DNA of 64,000 nucleotides from DATFVJ01 sp963712955. GTDB lineage: Bacteria; Actinomycetota; Actinomycetes; Streptosporangiales; Streptosporangiaceae. Both the position numbers and the translations under genes were made by a program. The stretch lies in assembly GCA_963712955.1 (NCBI GenBank), contig CAVQKF010000011.1, positions 434,001 through 498,000 of the forward strand, in the 5' to 3' direction. Shown piece after piece: positions 54,471 to 64,000 of the stretch. Numbering within the stretch: position 1 is the first letter of the stretch; every line of letters begins with the position of its first letter. Under the pieces are notes generated by a model. That model was not told the DNA's origin and did not search any database. It saw nothing but the letters and a program-made list of their open reading frames with translations.

Positions 54471-55165
54471 GTGCGGCTCAGTTGACGCAGCGCGACACGC
54501 AGGGCCACCGCCAGGTCAACCGGCTGGCCCTGCTGGCCCTGCTGGTCCTGCTGGCTGCCGGTTGCCGCCATCGCCGTGAGCTCGGGCTCCACGGCGGCAA
54601 CCGCCTGCTCCGCCTCACGCGGCGACCAGCCGAGCCCGGTGAGGCCGGCGTGAAGCTGTTCGCGCCAGCCACCCGGCCCGCCGCCGGCAAGCGCCGCACC
54701 GCCCGCGCCGTTCGTCCCGCCGTCCTTCCCGCCGTTCGTGGCGGGCGTGCCCACGTCAGGCCCTGACGCGCCGAGCCGGCCCGCGAGCTCGAGGACGATC
54801 CTCTGCGCGCCCTTCTTGCCAATGCCTGGCACCATCATCAACGCCGCGAGGTCTTCGGTTGCGACTGCGCGGCGCAGCGCGTCCGGGCTGTGCACGGCGA
54901 GCATAGAGAGCGCCAGCCGCGGCCCGACGCCACTCGCAGTCTGCAGCAGCTCGAAAACGGTGCGCTCGTCCTCGCCGGCGAATCCGTAGAGGGTAAGCGC
55001 ATCCTCGCGCACTACCAGCGAGGTCGGCACGCGCGCCCGCTCACCCGGCCGCAGCCTCGCCAGGGTCGCGGGTGTGCACTGCACGGCGAGGCCGACCCCG
55101 CCGACATCGACCACCGCACCGTCAGGTGCGACAGAAGACACCGTGCCGTCCAGGTGGGAGATCAC
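54467..55165 (-). CDS. ruvA: Holliday junction DNA helicase subunit RuvA
   Basis: Binds the junction and recruits RuvB. The N-terminal OB fold (ISHLDGTVSSVAPDGAVVDV) is followed by helix-hairpin-helix motifs (LLQTASGVGPRLALSMLAVH, MMVPGIGKKGAQRIVLEL) and the C-terminal RuvB-binding domain (GLGWSPREAEQAV). A Gly/Asn linker of about 35 residues and a QQDQQGQQGQ stretch are additions. GTG at 55165 follows AGGAGGT by 5 nt; 232 residues. Overlaps both ruvC and ruvB. Confidence 0.96.
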   Translation of the reverse strand: MISHLDGTVSSVAPDGAVVDVGGVGLAVQCTPATLARLRPGERARVPTSLVVREDALTLYGFAGEDERTVFELLQTASGVGPRLALSMLAVHSPDALRRAVATEDLAALMMVPGIGKKGAQRIVLELAGRLGASGPDVGTPATNGGKDGGTNGAGGAALAGGGPGGWREQLHAGLTGLGWSPREAEQAVAAVEPELTAMAATGSQQDQQGQQGQPVDLAVALRVALRQLSRT

Positions 55166-55800
55166 TCTGCACCTCCTGCTGCTGAGCTGGGCCGGGGGGA
55201 TATGGTGCCGTCGCTCGGACCTCCAAGGCCCCGGGGTGACCCTGGGCCGCCGGGTGACCCTGGGCCGCCGGGTGACCCTGGGCCCCCGGCGGTATGAGCC
55301 GCGACCGCGCGGGCAAGCCGCCGCTCGGCCGGGCCGCGCCACAGATGGCAGATGGCGAGCGCGAGCGCGTCCGCGGTGTCGGCGGGCCGCGGTGGGTCTG
55401 CGAGCCGGAGCAGGCGGGTCACCATCACGGTCACCTGCGCCTTGTCCGCGCGCCCGCTCCCTGTGACCGCGGCTTTGGCCTCGCTCGGCGTGTGCAGTGC
55501 CACAGGAATCCCCCGCCGCGCCGCGCACACGATGGCGACCGCGCCCGCCTGCGCGGTGCCCATTACCGTGCGCAGGTTGTCCTGGCTGAACACCCGCTCA
55601 ACGGCAACCGCGTCTGGGCGGTACCTGTCCAGCCACACCCCGATCGCAAGGTCGAGAGCGAGCAGCCGCGCCGCCACGTCGTCGCTCGACGGGGTACGCA
55701 CGACGCCCGCCCCGACGAGCGAGAGCGGCCGGCCTGGTGCGCCATCGACCACGCCAAGCCCGCAGCGGGTCAGCCCCGGGTCGACCCCGAACACCCGCAT
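55162..55800 (-). CDS. ruvC: Crossover junction endodeoxyribonuclease RuvC
   Basis: Resolves Holliday junctions. Catalytic acidic residues lie in VFGVDPGLTRCGLG (Asp), AVAVERVFSQDN (Glu) and ADTADALALAICHLW (Asp). 212 residues; the tail after residue 170 is GGPGSPGGPGSP-rich, from an 18-bp repeat at about 55233-55290. ATG at 55800; the more distant in-frame starts lack family similarity. ruvC-ruvA-ruvB are joined by 4-bp overlaps. Confidence 0.96.
   Translation of the reverse strand: MRVFGVDPGLTRCGLGVVDGAPGRPLSLVGAGVVRTPSSDDVAARLLALDLAIGVWLDRYRPDAVAVERVFSQDNLRTVMGTAQAGAVAIVCAARRGIPVALHTPSEAKAAVTGSGRADKAQVTVMVTRLLRLADPPRPADTADALALAICHLWRGPAERRLARAVAAHTAGGPGSPGGPGSPGGPGSPRGLGGPSDGTISPRPSSAAGGAE
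55233..55290. repeat. Three 18-bp units at the ruvC 3' end
   Basis: GGGTGACCCTGGGCCGCC is repeated three times, the last diverging, and encodes the GGPGSP tail of RuvC. Confidence 0.8.
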
Positions 55801-55944
55801 GACGGCCACCATCCCGATCGCTGGCGAACACGTGTTCGGCAGGAACGCTACCTGGCCGGCCGCAGCGTCCACCGCAGCGGGCCCGGCGTGTCGCCGACGC
55901 TCTCGCGGATCTCCACGCTCACCACGGCTGTGCCAGTCATCCGA

Positions 55945-56693
<749 letters not shown>

Positions 56694-56697
<4 letters not shown>

Positions 56698-57293
56698 TTT
56701 CTCCCCTTCACGATGTCGGCGAAGAGCCGGTGGACGCGGTCGTCCGCGGTGAGCTCCGGGTGGAACGCGGTCGCAAGCAGCGGCCCCTGCCGGACGGCCA
56801 CGATCCTACCCGTGGAGCTGTCCGCGGCGAGGATCTCGACGGCCGCGCCTGCCTGATCGACCCAGGGCGCGCGGATGAAGACCGCGCGCAGCCTGGGGCC
56901 CTCAATGCCCCGGATGTCCAGCTCTGTCTCGAACGAATCCACCTGGCGCCCGAACGCGTTACGCCGCACCGTCATGTCGATGCCGCCGAACGTTTCCTGG
57001 CCGGGTGCGGCGCCCCGCAGCCGGTCCGCGAGCATGATCATCCCGGCGCAGGAGCCGAACGCGGGCATCCCCGCGGCGATCCGCTTGCGCACCGGCTCCA
57101 TCAGCTCGAACGTCGTGGCCAGCTTCCATATGGTGGTGGACTCACCGCCCGGGATCACCAGGCCGTCGACCCCGTCGAGTTCGGATGGCCGCCGTATGGC
57201 GACGGGGTGTGCCCCGGCTTCGCGCAGCGCGCGCAGGTGCTCGCGCGCGTCGCCCTGCAGGGCGAGCACGCCGATGACCGGTGTCGTGGACAC
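56694..57293 (-). CDS. pdxT: Pyridoxal 5'-phosphate synthase glutaminase subunit
   Basis: Releases ammonia from glutamine for PdxS. IGVLALQGDAREHL, the oxyanion-hole region GLVIPGGESTT and the nucleophile Cys in FGSCAGMIML are present; the catalytic His/Glu pair is in TAFHPELT. 199 residues. GTG at 57293 with AGGAGG 9 nt upstream. Located 72 bp after pdxS. Confidence 0.96.
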
Positions 57294-57365
57294 GGGGGTG
57301 ACCCTCCTGTCTGGACGCTGAGCTCTGACGCCGCGCTTTGCGGGCAACCTGCAAGATCGCGCCGG

Positions 57366-58295
57366 CTACCAGCCGCGGCCGGCGTAGTGCTGCTCCGGAG
57401 GGAGGCTGTCAAGATTGATGCCGACCATGGCCTCGCCGAGGCCGCGCGACACCTTGGCGACTACATCCGGGTCGTCGTGGAAGGTGGTCGCCTTGACGAT
57501 CGCAGCGGCGCGCCTGGCCGGGTCACCTGATTTGAAGATGCCTGATCCCACGAACACGCCCTCAGCGCCGAGTTGCATCATCATTGCCGCGTCCGCGGGG
57601 GTGGCGATGCCCCCCGCGGTAAAGAGCACGACAGGCAGCCGGCCGGCCTTGGCGACCTCTTCGACCAGGTCGTGAGGTGCGCCGAGTTCCTTGGCCGCCG
57701 CGTAGAGTTCCTCGCTCGCCAGGGTGGGCAAACGGCGAATCTCCGACGTGATGTGGCGCATGTGCCTGGTCGCCTCCACCACGTTGCCTGTCCCGGCCTC
57801 GCCCTTGGACCTGATCATCGTCGCGCCCTCGGAGATCCTGCGCAGCGCCTCACCAAGACTGGTGGCACCGCACACGAACGGCACAGTGAACTTCCACTTA
57901 TCGACGTGGTGGCTCTCGTCCGCCGGGGTAAGGACCTCGGACTCGTCGATGTAGTCGACCCCGATGGCCTGCAGCACCTGGGCCTCGGCGAAGTGGCCGA
58001 TACGGCATTTGGCCATGACGGCGATGGAAACGGCGCTGATGATGCCGTCGATCATGTCTGGATCGCTCATCCGCGCCACGCCGCCCTGTGCGCGGATATC
58101 GGCGGGAACCCGCTCGAGTGCCATGACCGCGACAGCGCCCGCGTCCTCTGCGATCTTGGCATGATCCGGCGTGACGACGTCCATGATCACGCCGCCCTTG
58201 AGCATGTCGGCCATGCCCCGCTTGACCCTTGCGGTGCCTGTCTTAGGGCTCGCGCTGACGTCAGCGGGGCTGGCGGCGGGAGTGCTGATGGACAT
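57366..58295 (-). CDS. pdxS: Pyridoxal 5'-phosphate synthase lyase subunit
   Basis: Makes PLP from ribose 5-phosphate, glyceraldehyde 3-phosphate and ammonia. MADMLKGGVIMDVVTPDHAK, ALERVPADIRAQGGVARMSD and the active-site Lys stretch VPFVCGATSLGEALRRISEG, FTAGGIATPADAAMM are all conserved. 309 residues, standard. ATG at 58295 after GAGAGGTC. Supplies the cofactor of enzymes such as ArgD. Confidence 0.97.
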   Translation of the reverse strand: MSISTPAASPADVSASPKTGTARVKRGMADMLKGGVIMDVVTPDHAKIAEDAGAVAVMALERVPADIRAQGGVARMSDPDMIDGIISAVSIAVMAKCRIGHFAEAQVLQAIGVDYIDESEVLTPADESHHVDKWKFTVPFVCGATSLGEALRRISEGATMIRSKGEAGTGNVVEATRHMRHITSEIRRLPTLASEELYAAAKELGAPHDLVEEVAKAGRLPVVLFTAGGIATPADAAMMMQLGAEGVFVGSGIFKSGDPARRAAAIVKATTFHDDPDVVAKVSRGLGEAMVGINLDSLPPEQHYAGRGW

Positions 58296-58546
58296 GCCCG
58301 ACCTCTCGCGGTGATGGATGACTTGTCCGGTCCACAAGGACTCTGAGGACCTTCCGGCACGTACCGGATGCAGGGCGGGCCGCGCGGCGGGTCGTGGCGA
58401 GCATCGCCGCACCGTCCCTTACCTGTCCTTCCATGGTATTCGCTGCCGTCTGCCTGGCCCAATGGCCACTACCCGCGTCACGCCCGTACCTAGTGGCCGT
58501 GCATCCGTCATGTGCGGCGCCGCGCCACGCGGCCGCGTCCGAATGA

Positions 58547-59156
58547 TCAGCCGGTGAGGCGGGGCATGTCCGCGCCATCGCTCCCGTCGCCACCTACCGG
58601 CGGCGCGTCGTCGATCTCGAAGAACACAGGAGCCCGGCGCCGCCCCGGCGAGGCGCAGCAACCGCACGAGGCGCCGCCTGCGTGCCGCCAGAGTCGCGGC
58701 GACCGCGTCGTTGTAGAACTTGCGCGCCAGGAACACCTGGTGCCCCGCGCCCTCGATCTCTGCGAGCAATTCGTCCGCGTCGCCCTTGCCTGTCAGCGAC
58801 TCGCGGAACCCCGGCTGGCCGAATGCCGCCCGGAGCGCTCGGGAGAGATCGCTCTCGGCCAGCTCGCGCGGCTGCGCCTCCCCGCCGACCGCGGCGACGG
58901 ATTCGAGCTGGCCCGCGGCCCTCGCATCATGCGCCGCACCGGCGATGAGCAGGCTCGTCGCCGGATCGAGCAGCCCGGACGCCGCGAGCTCAAGTGCGAC
59001 CGCCCTGCGCCTGGCCAGGGCCGCGTCAAGGGCGGCCCGGGCGGCCTCGGCGCGCGCATGCAGGCGGTCGAGCCTGGTCGCCCGCCATGACAGGTAAAAG
59101 CCAACGAGCACAGCGACCGCGACGACGATCGCCACATTGGTCAGTAGGCCATCCAT
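58547..59156 (-). CDS. LemA-like membrane protein, frame broken near the C-terminus
   Basis: An N-terminal membrane helix (LLTNVAIVVAVAVLVGFYLS) is followed by long helices and the LemA-type FLARKFYNDAVAATLAARRR then LVRLLRLAGAAP. As written the frame continues into Arg-rich sequence to 58419. If one base of CCC at 58633-58635 is removed, it reads PVFFEIDDAPPVGGDGS and stops at 58547-58549, matching the acidic end of actinobacterial homologues. Restored length is about 202 residues. Function unknown; lies between pdxS and pimA. Confidence 0.75.
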
Positions 59157-59220
59157 CGGTGTCCCTCAGCGGGGTGCGGAACCAGGCGGGAGAGGATGCC
59201 GCGCGCTCACAGCGCGACAC

Positions 59221-60348
59221 TCATGGAGCGACGGCGACACGGTCGGCGCCGGGCACCACGGTCTCATACACCCGGACCACATCGCGCGCGACCACCGACC
59301 AGTCATAGGCACGCACCGCCGTCATCGCCGCGCGCGACACCTCCGCGCGCCGCTGCGGATCGTCAAGAAGCCGCCCGGCCGCCCTCGCCAGGTCCGCGGG
59401 GTTGCCGGTCTCGAACAGCTCGCCGGCCCGGCCTCCGCGCAGCACCCGGCGAAACGCCTCAAGGTCGCTCGCCGCGATGGCGGCGCCCGCCGCCATGGCC
59501 TCGGCAAGGACTATGCCGAAGCTCTCACCGCCGGTGTTGGGCGCGCAGAATACGTCGACCGAGTGGTACAGCTGGGCCTTTACCTCCTCGCTGACCTGGC
59601 CGAGCAGCACGACACGGTCACGCAGCGGCGCAGGGATCTTGCCGACCACGTCGTCGGCGTCGCCAGGGCCCGCGATGAGCAGGCGCAACTCGGGCCGCTC
59701 GGCCGCGAGCAGCACGAAAGCGCCAAGCAGGACCTCCAGGCCCTTACGCGGTTCGTCCATCCGGCCGAGGAAGCCGATCACCCCGCCGCCGCCCGGCCAC
59801 CCGGGCATCGGGGCCGCGGCGGCGTACCTCCCCACCGCGACCCCGTTCGGGATCAGTACGGCGTCGCCGCCGAGATGCTCGACCAGATGCTTGCGCGCTG
59901 CCTCGGACACCGCGATCCTCGCGCTGATCTTCTCGAGCGCCGACTGCAGCATCGGGTGAGCGGCGTGCAGCACGCGGGACCGCACCATCGCGGTGTGGAA
60001 GGTCGCCACGATCGGGCCTGACGCGACCCAGCAGGCAAGCAGCGACAGGCTCGGCGCCATGGGCTCGTGCACGTGCAAGACGTCGAAGCCGCCGTCCCGG
60101 ACCCAGCGGCGAACCCGGCTCGCGGACACGAAACCAAACGCGAGCCGGGCCACCGACCCGTTGTACGGGACGGGCACGGCCCGCCCGGCCGGCACCGCGT
60201 ACGAAGGAAGTGGGGTGTCGTCATCGGCCGGAGTGATCACCGAGACCTCGAGGCCGAGGCCGGGCAGCGCCTCCGCCAGGTCTCTGACGTGCGCCTGCAC
60301 ACCACCGGGGACCTCCCAGGTGTAGGGGCAGACGATGCCTACTTTCAC
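59221..60348 (-). CDS. pimA: Phosphatidyl-myo-inositol mannosyltransferase PimA
   Basis: GT4 enzyme that transfers the first mannose from GDP-mannose to phosphatidylinositol on the inner leaflet. MKVGIVCPYTWEVPGGVQAH binds the nucleotide sugar region; VLHVHEPMAPSLSLLA, VATFHTAMVRSR and the C-terminal GGESFGIVLAEAMAAGAAI with the Glu pair are typical. 375 residues. GTG start overlapping patA (GTGA). Third of pgsA-patA-pimA. Confidence 0.95.
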   Translation of the reverse strand: MKVGIVCPYTWEVPGGVQAHVRDLAEALPGLGLEVSVITPADDDTPLPSYAVPAGRAVPVPYNGSVARLAFGFVSASRVRRWVRDGGFDVLHVHEPMAPSLSLLACWVASGPIVATFHTAMVRSRVLHAAHPMLQSALEKISARIAVSEAARKHLVEHLGGDAVLIPNGVAVGRYAAAAPMPGWPGGGGVIGFLGRMDEPRKGLEVLLGAFVLLAAERPELRLLIAGPGDADDVVGKIPAPLRDRVVLLGQVSEEVKAQLYHSVDVFCAPNTGGESFGIVLAEAMAAGAAIAASDLEAFRRVLRGGRAGELFETGNPADLARAAGRLLDDPQRRAEVSRAAMTAVRAYDWSVVARDVVRVYETVVPGADRVAVAP

Positions 60349-61421
60349 GGGCCGGCGCTCTCGGTGCCGCCCGCGCCGCCGATGGCGCCCCGGCTTGGCC
60401 CGCCGCCCGCGCCGTGGGCACGTGCACCGCCGTCGCTGCCGCTCACGGCCACCTCCTCAGTGTCGGCGGCTGCAGTGGTCCCGGCTGCGTTGGCCGAGGC
60501 TGCCGCGAGCCTGGCGGGGTCGAGATCGGCCACGAACACCTTCTGCAGCATGTGCCAGTCTTCTGGGTGCTCACGGATGCCGGCTTCGAAGATGCGGGCC
60601 ACCTGCTGGGTCATCACGGCTACCTTCTCCTGCCGCGTGCCCTCCGGTGGGACAGGGACTTCATGGTTGATGTCCGCACACCAGTAATCCCCCTCGTAAT
60701 AGAGCGTCACCGGCATCAGCGCCGCCCCTGTCTGCACGGCGAGAGCGGCCGGTCCCGCTGCCATCCGGGCGGGCTCGCCGAAGAACGTCACCTCGACACC
60801 GCTCGCGGTCAGATCCCTGTCGCAGGGCAGGCAGACCATCCGGCCAGCACGCAGCCGCTGTGCGAGCACGCCGAACACATTCAGCTGGCCGCCCGTGAGC
60901 GGCAGCACCTCCATGCCCAGGCTCTCGCGGAACGTGACGAACTTCTCGTAGAGCGCCTCGGGGCGCAGCCGTTCCATGACCGTGGTGAAGGAGCCGGCAC
61001 CGCGGAGAATGATCCAGGCGCCCGCTTGCTCCCAGTTGCCCATGTGCGGCAGCGCGAAGATGACCCCGCGGCCCTCGGCCATGTAGGCGAATGCCGTCGC
61101 CTCCACGCCGGTGATTGAGCGCATGTGGGAAAGGATTCGCTCAGGACTGATGTTCTGCAGCCGGAATACCTCCAGCCAGTAACGCAGGTAGGAGCGCATC
61201 CCCGCGAGGGACACGCGGCGCAGTTCCTTGCCCGTGGCGTCGGGCCCGAGGACACGGCGCAGGTTCGCCTCGAGCTGCTGCACGCCCTTGCCCTGGCGGC
61301 GCCACGCGATGTCGGCCGCCAGCATGAACAGGGCGCGCGCCCATGCTTCCGGCATCCGGCGGACCAGGGCCCAGCCGAGCGTGTACCCCGCTGACGTCAA
61401 GCGGTCCTTCAGCGCTTCCAC
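60345..61421 (-). CDS. patA: Phosphatidylinositol mannoside acyltransferase
   Basis: Acylates the mannose of PIM1/PIM2. LpxL/HtrB-type acyltransferase: the catalytic His-Asp/Glu equivalent is in FALPHMGNWEQAGAWI, and the RLRPEALYEKFVTFRESLG and VCLPCDRDLTASGVEVTFFG motifs follow. 358 residues; the last 50 are Gly/Ala-rich without conserved motifs. GTG start after GAGGGAG, 15 bp behind pgsA. Confidence 0.93.
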   Translation of the reverse strand: MEALKDRLTSAGYTLGWALVRRMPEAWARALFMLAADIAWRRQGKGVQQLEANLRRVLGPDATGKELRRVSLAGMRSYLRYWLEVFRLQNISPERILSHMRSITGVEATAFAYMAEGRGVIFALPHMGNWEQAGAWIILRGAGSFTTVMERLRPEALYEKFVTFRESLGMEVLPLTGGQLNVFGVLAQRLRAGRMVCLPCDRDLTASGVEVTFFGEPARMAAGPAALAVQTGAALMPVTLYYEGDYWCADINHEVPVPPEGTRQEKVAVMTQQVARIFEAGIREHPEDWHMLQKVFVADLDPARLAAASANAAGTTAAADTEEVAVSGSDGGARAHGAGGGPSRGAIGGAGGTESAGP

Positions 61422-61436
61422 ACCTGTCTCCCTCAG

Positions 61437-62048
61437 CTACGTCCTTGGCGCCGCCAGCGCGCCACGGCGGACATCGAGTACCCGCTGCCCGAAGGTGACA
61501 ACGCTCCCGGCCGCGATAAGCCACAGGCCGCCGGCGAGCACATAGGGGACGCCGAGGCCGGAGAGCCCGGTCGAGACCAGGCAGACGACGAGCCGCTCAG
61601 GGCGCTCTGCTATGCCCGTTCCGCAGCGCAGGCCAAGGCCCTCCGCGCGCGCCTTCGCGTAGGACACCAGCGCGCTTGCCACCAGGCAGAACAAGGCGAC
61701 GCCCGCGAGCAGCCTGCTGTGACCGCCGCCGAAGAACCACAACACAATACCGGCGAAGATCGCGGCGTCCGCGATGCGGTCCATCGTGGAGTCAAGGAAG
61801 GCGCCCCATGCTCCTGTACTGCCCGTCACGCGGGCTACCGCACCGTCAAGCATGTCAGTGACGACGAATGCCGTGCACACCATCGTGCCAGCGAAAAGGT
61901 GGCCGGTCGGGAAGAGTGCGAGCGCACCGCAGGATACTCCAACCGTGCCCACCACCGTGATCTCGTTGGGCGTGACGCCGGTACGCGCGAGCAGGCGTCC
62001 GATCGGGAGGAGCACCCGGTCGAGGCTGGGTCGCAGGGCGTTGAGCAT
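61437..62048 (-). CDS. pgsA: CDP-alcohol phosphatidyltransferase (phosphatidylinositol-phosphate synthase)
   Basis: Joins CDP-diacylglycerol and inositol phosphate. The signature D-x2-D-G-x2-A-R-x8-G-x3-D-x3-D is complete: DMLDGAVARVTGSTGAWGAF then LDSTMDR. Six hydrophobic segments. 203 residues. Adjacent patA and pimA indicate the inositol-lipid member of the family rather than the glycerophosphate one. ATG start; divergent from the EF-G-like gene with 174 bp between them. Confidence 0.93.
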   Translation of the reverse strand: MLNALRPSLDRVLLPIGRLLARTGVTPNEITVVGTVGVSCGALALFPTGHLFAGTMVCTAFVVTDMLDGAVARVTGSTGAWGAFLDSTMDRIADAAIFAGIVLWFFGGGHSRLLAGVALFCLVASALVSYAKARAEGLGLRCGTGIAERPERLVVCLVSTGLSGLGVPYVLAGGLWLIAAGSVVTFGQRVLDVRRGALAAPRT

Positions 62049-62222
62049 GGCCGTCCGATCCTAGTGCCTGGGCTTGCGCGCCAGGCCGGTCAGGGAGCCG
62101 GTCGACAGGGCGCGTGATCGGTGCGCGCCGGGTGATTCCGGGTCAGGGGTTGTGGTAACAGCGCCGGCAGGTAAAGGGTGAACACACCGGCAGGTGAACA
62201 ACACTCAACCCGGCAGGAGGCG

Positions 62223-64000
62223 ATGCTGGTGGCGGACAAAGCAGGGACCGCGGGAGCCGCGGGCAGGGCACCAGTGGCCGACCAGCCCGACGGCGTTCGG
62301 AACGTCGTGCTCGTCGGCCACTCGGGAGCAGGCAAGACGACCCTGGTGGAGGCGCTGCTCTTGTTCACGGGAACGATCCAGCGCTCAGGGCGTGTCGAGG
62401 ACGGCAGCACGGTCAGCGACTTCGACGAGGTGGAGGTCAGGCAGCAGCGTTCGGTGAACCTCACCGTCGCACCTGTCATGCATTCGGGCATCAAGATCAA
62501 CCTTCTCGATACTCCGGGATACGCCGACTACGTTGGGGACCTTCGTGCCGGCCTCCGGGCGGCGGATGCCGCGCTTTTCGCCGTGTCCGCGGCGGAGGGC
62601 GTGGACGGGCTTACCCGCATGCTATGGGACGAATGCGCGGTGGTCGGGAAACCCCGTGCGGTGGTCATCACCAAGGTGGATCATCAGCGTGCCGACTTCG
62701 AAGAGGTGCTGTCGATCTGCCAGGACGCGTTCGGCGACGGCGTCGCCCCCCTGTATCTCCCTGTTGCTGGCGAGCGCGGTGAGGTCCGGGGCCTCGTGGG
62801 CCTGCTCTCCGAGAGGTTCTACGACTACTCGAGCGGCACTCGCACGGAAACAGATCCAGATCCCGATGTCCTGCCACAGGTGGAGGACCTCCGAGGCACC
62901 CTCATCGAGGGCATCATCCAGGAAAGCGAAGACGAGAGCCTCATGGACAGGTACCTGTCCGGTGAGTCCATCGGCGCCAAGGTTCTCATCGAGGATCTCG
63001 AGAAGGCGGTCGCGAGGGGCAGCTTCTATCCCGTGCTCGCGGCGTCGGCCCCACACGGGATCGGCATGGCCGAGTTGCTCGAGGTCATGACGCAGGGGTT
63101 CCCTTCGCCGCTCGAGCACACGATGGCGGCCGTCACCTCAACCGATGGCGCGCCTGTGAACGGGCTCCAGTGCGACCCGAAGGGCCCGCTGCTCGCTGAG
63201 GTCATCAAGACCACGTCCGACCCTTACGTCGGCCGGATCAGCCTGGCGCGGGTGTTCTCAGGAACCCTGCGGCCCGACGTCGTGCTGCATGTCTCCGGGC
63301 ACGGGATGGCCGACCGCGGACACGCGGACCACGACGCCGACGAGCGTGTCGGTGCCCTCACCTCGCCGCTCGGGAAGCACCAGCGGACCGTCGCGCAGTG
63401 CGTGGCGGGCGACATATGTGCGATAGCGAAGCTCAGTTCCGCGGAGACCGGGGACACGCTGTCGGAGAAGGACAGGCCGCTGCTGATGGAGCCGTGGTCG
63501 ATGCCGGAGCCGCTGCTGCCAGTCGCGATCAAGGCCAAGTCCAAGGCGGACGAGGACAAGATGTCGCAGGCGCTGGCCCGGCTGGTCGCCGAGGATCCGA
63601 CGCTGCGTATGGAAAACAATTCGGAGACCCGCCAGCTCGTCCTGTGGTGCATGGGCGAGGCACACGCCGACGTTCTGCTTGACCGGCTGGCGAACAGGTA
63701 TGGCGTCGAGGTGGAGACCGTCGATCTTCGCGTGCCGCTTCGTGAGACCGTCGCGGGCAAGGCCAAAGGTCTCGGCAGGAATGTGAAGCAGACCGGCGGC
63801 CATGGCGAGTTCGGGATCTGCCACATCGAGATCGAGCCCCGGCCATCCGGTGCTGGTTTCGAGTTTGTGGACAAGATCGTCGGTGGCGTCGTGCCACGGC
63901 AGTTCATCCCGTCGGTCGAGAAGGGCGTCAGGGCCCAGATGGAACTCGGCGCGCTGGCCGGATACCCGATGGAGGATGTCAGGATCACACTGTTCGACGG
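62223..64000 (+). CDS. EF-G-like translational GTPase (EF-G2), C-terminus beyond the window
   Basis: No stop is reached, so at least 592 residues are encoded. G1 is GHSGAGKTTLVEAL, G3 DTPGYAD and G4 TKVD instead of the usual NKxD. Domain II (DPYVGRISLARVFSGTLRPD), domain III (LVAEDPTLRMENN, CMGEAHADVLLDRL) and domain IV (ETVAGKAKGLGRNVKQTGGH) follow in order. It is the second, non-essential EF-G type found next to pgsA in Streptomyces; a related mycobacterial protein lacks ribosome-stimulated GTPase activity. Start ATG 62223, or GTG 62229, which is better spaced from AGGAGG. Confidence 0.92.
   Translation, partial: MLVADKAGTAGAAGRAPVADQPDGVRNVVLVGHSGAGKTTLVEALLLFTGTIQRSGRVEDGSTVSDFDEVEVRQQRSVNLTVAPVMHSGIKINLLDTPGYADYVGDLRAGLRAADAALFAVSAAEGVDGLTRMLWDECAVVGKPRAVVITKVDHQRADFEEVLSICQDAFGDGVAPLYLPVAGERGEVRGLVGLLSERFYDYSSGTRTETDPDPDVLPQVEDLRGTLIEGIIQESEDESLMDRYLSGESIGAKVLIEDLEKAVARGSFYPVLAASAPHGIGMAELLEVMTQGFPSPLEHTMAAVTSTDGAPVNGLQCDPKGPLLAEVIKTTSDPYVGRISLARVFSGTLRPDVVLHVSGHGMADRGHADHDADERVGALTSPLGKHQRTVAQCVAGDICAIAKLSSAETGDTLSEKDRPLLMEPWSMPEPLLPVAIKAKSKADEDKMSQALARLVAEDPTLRMENNSETRQLVLWCMGEAHADVLLDRLANRYGVEVETVDLRVPLRETVAGKAKGLGRNVKQTGGHGEFGICHIEIEPRPSGAGFEFVDKIVGGVVPRQFIPSVEKGVRAQMELGALAGYPMEDVRITLFD

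Overview
The window is one GC-rich chromosomal segment of an actinomycete (Actinomycetota). Evidence: rRNA leader and promoter type, many GTG/ATG starts with GTGA/ATGA overlaps, an argCJBDRGH cluster, phosphatidylinositol-mannoside genes (pimA, patA, pgsA), and a gene order close to the Streptomyces core: infC-rpmI-rplT-trmH-kinase-pheS-pheT; aroE-mltG-ruvX-alaS; MBL-PPIase-DUF349-rel-(apt)-secF-secD-yajC-ruvBAC-yebC-pdxTS-pimA-patA-pgsA-EF-G2. No prophage, transposase, CRISPR array or tRNA was seen. Family and order are not resolved.

Layout. 1-600: 5' end of a 16S rRNA gene on the minus strand with leader and two promoters. 1039-11620: tyrS, a 3-methyladenine DNA glycosylase gene, then the arginine operon (argC to argH, read right to left) with a tandem ARG-box operator at 11582-11620. 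11882-16381: a small lipoprotein gene, pheT and pheS. 16645-20800: PAS histidine kinase, trmH, rplT, rpmI, infC and a structured infC leader. 20886-29395: MarR regulator, aroE, mltG, ruvX, alaS and two small membrane-protein genes. 29828-37149: rarA, an ABC exporter with a LolA-like secreted protein, and a divergent two-component system. 37146-46156: aspS, MBL hydrolase, cyclophilin, DUF349, Rel and a PAP2 enzyme. 46572-58295: membrane alpha/beta hydrolase, apt, secF, secD, yajC, ruvB, ruvA, ruvC, yebC, pdxT, pdxS. 58547-64000: LemA-like protein, PIM synthesis genes and an EF-G-like GTPase that runs off the end.

Two features stand out. First, short tandem repeats recur throughout the window. 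Inside genes the units are multiples of three (6, 15, 18, 24, 30 bp) and make low-complexity tails or inserts in otherwise conserved proteins (PheS, MltG, RuvB, Rel, a histidine kinase, an ABC ATPase). Outside genes the units are 17, 19 or 26 bp, or a GGCAC pentamer. Second, six genes (tyrS, pheS, ABC ATPase, response regulator, rel, lemA-like) each carry a single-nucleotide frame break. Half lie at C or G runs of four to six, and one lies inside a repeat. Because several of these genes are essential, base-call or assembly error is the simplest reading, but slippage or split genes cannot be excluded from sequence alone.
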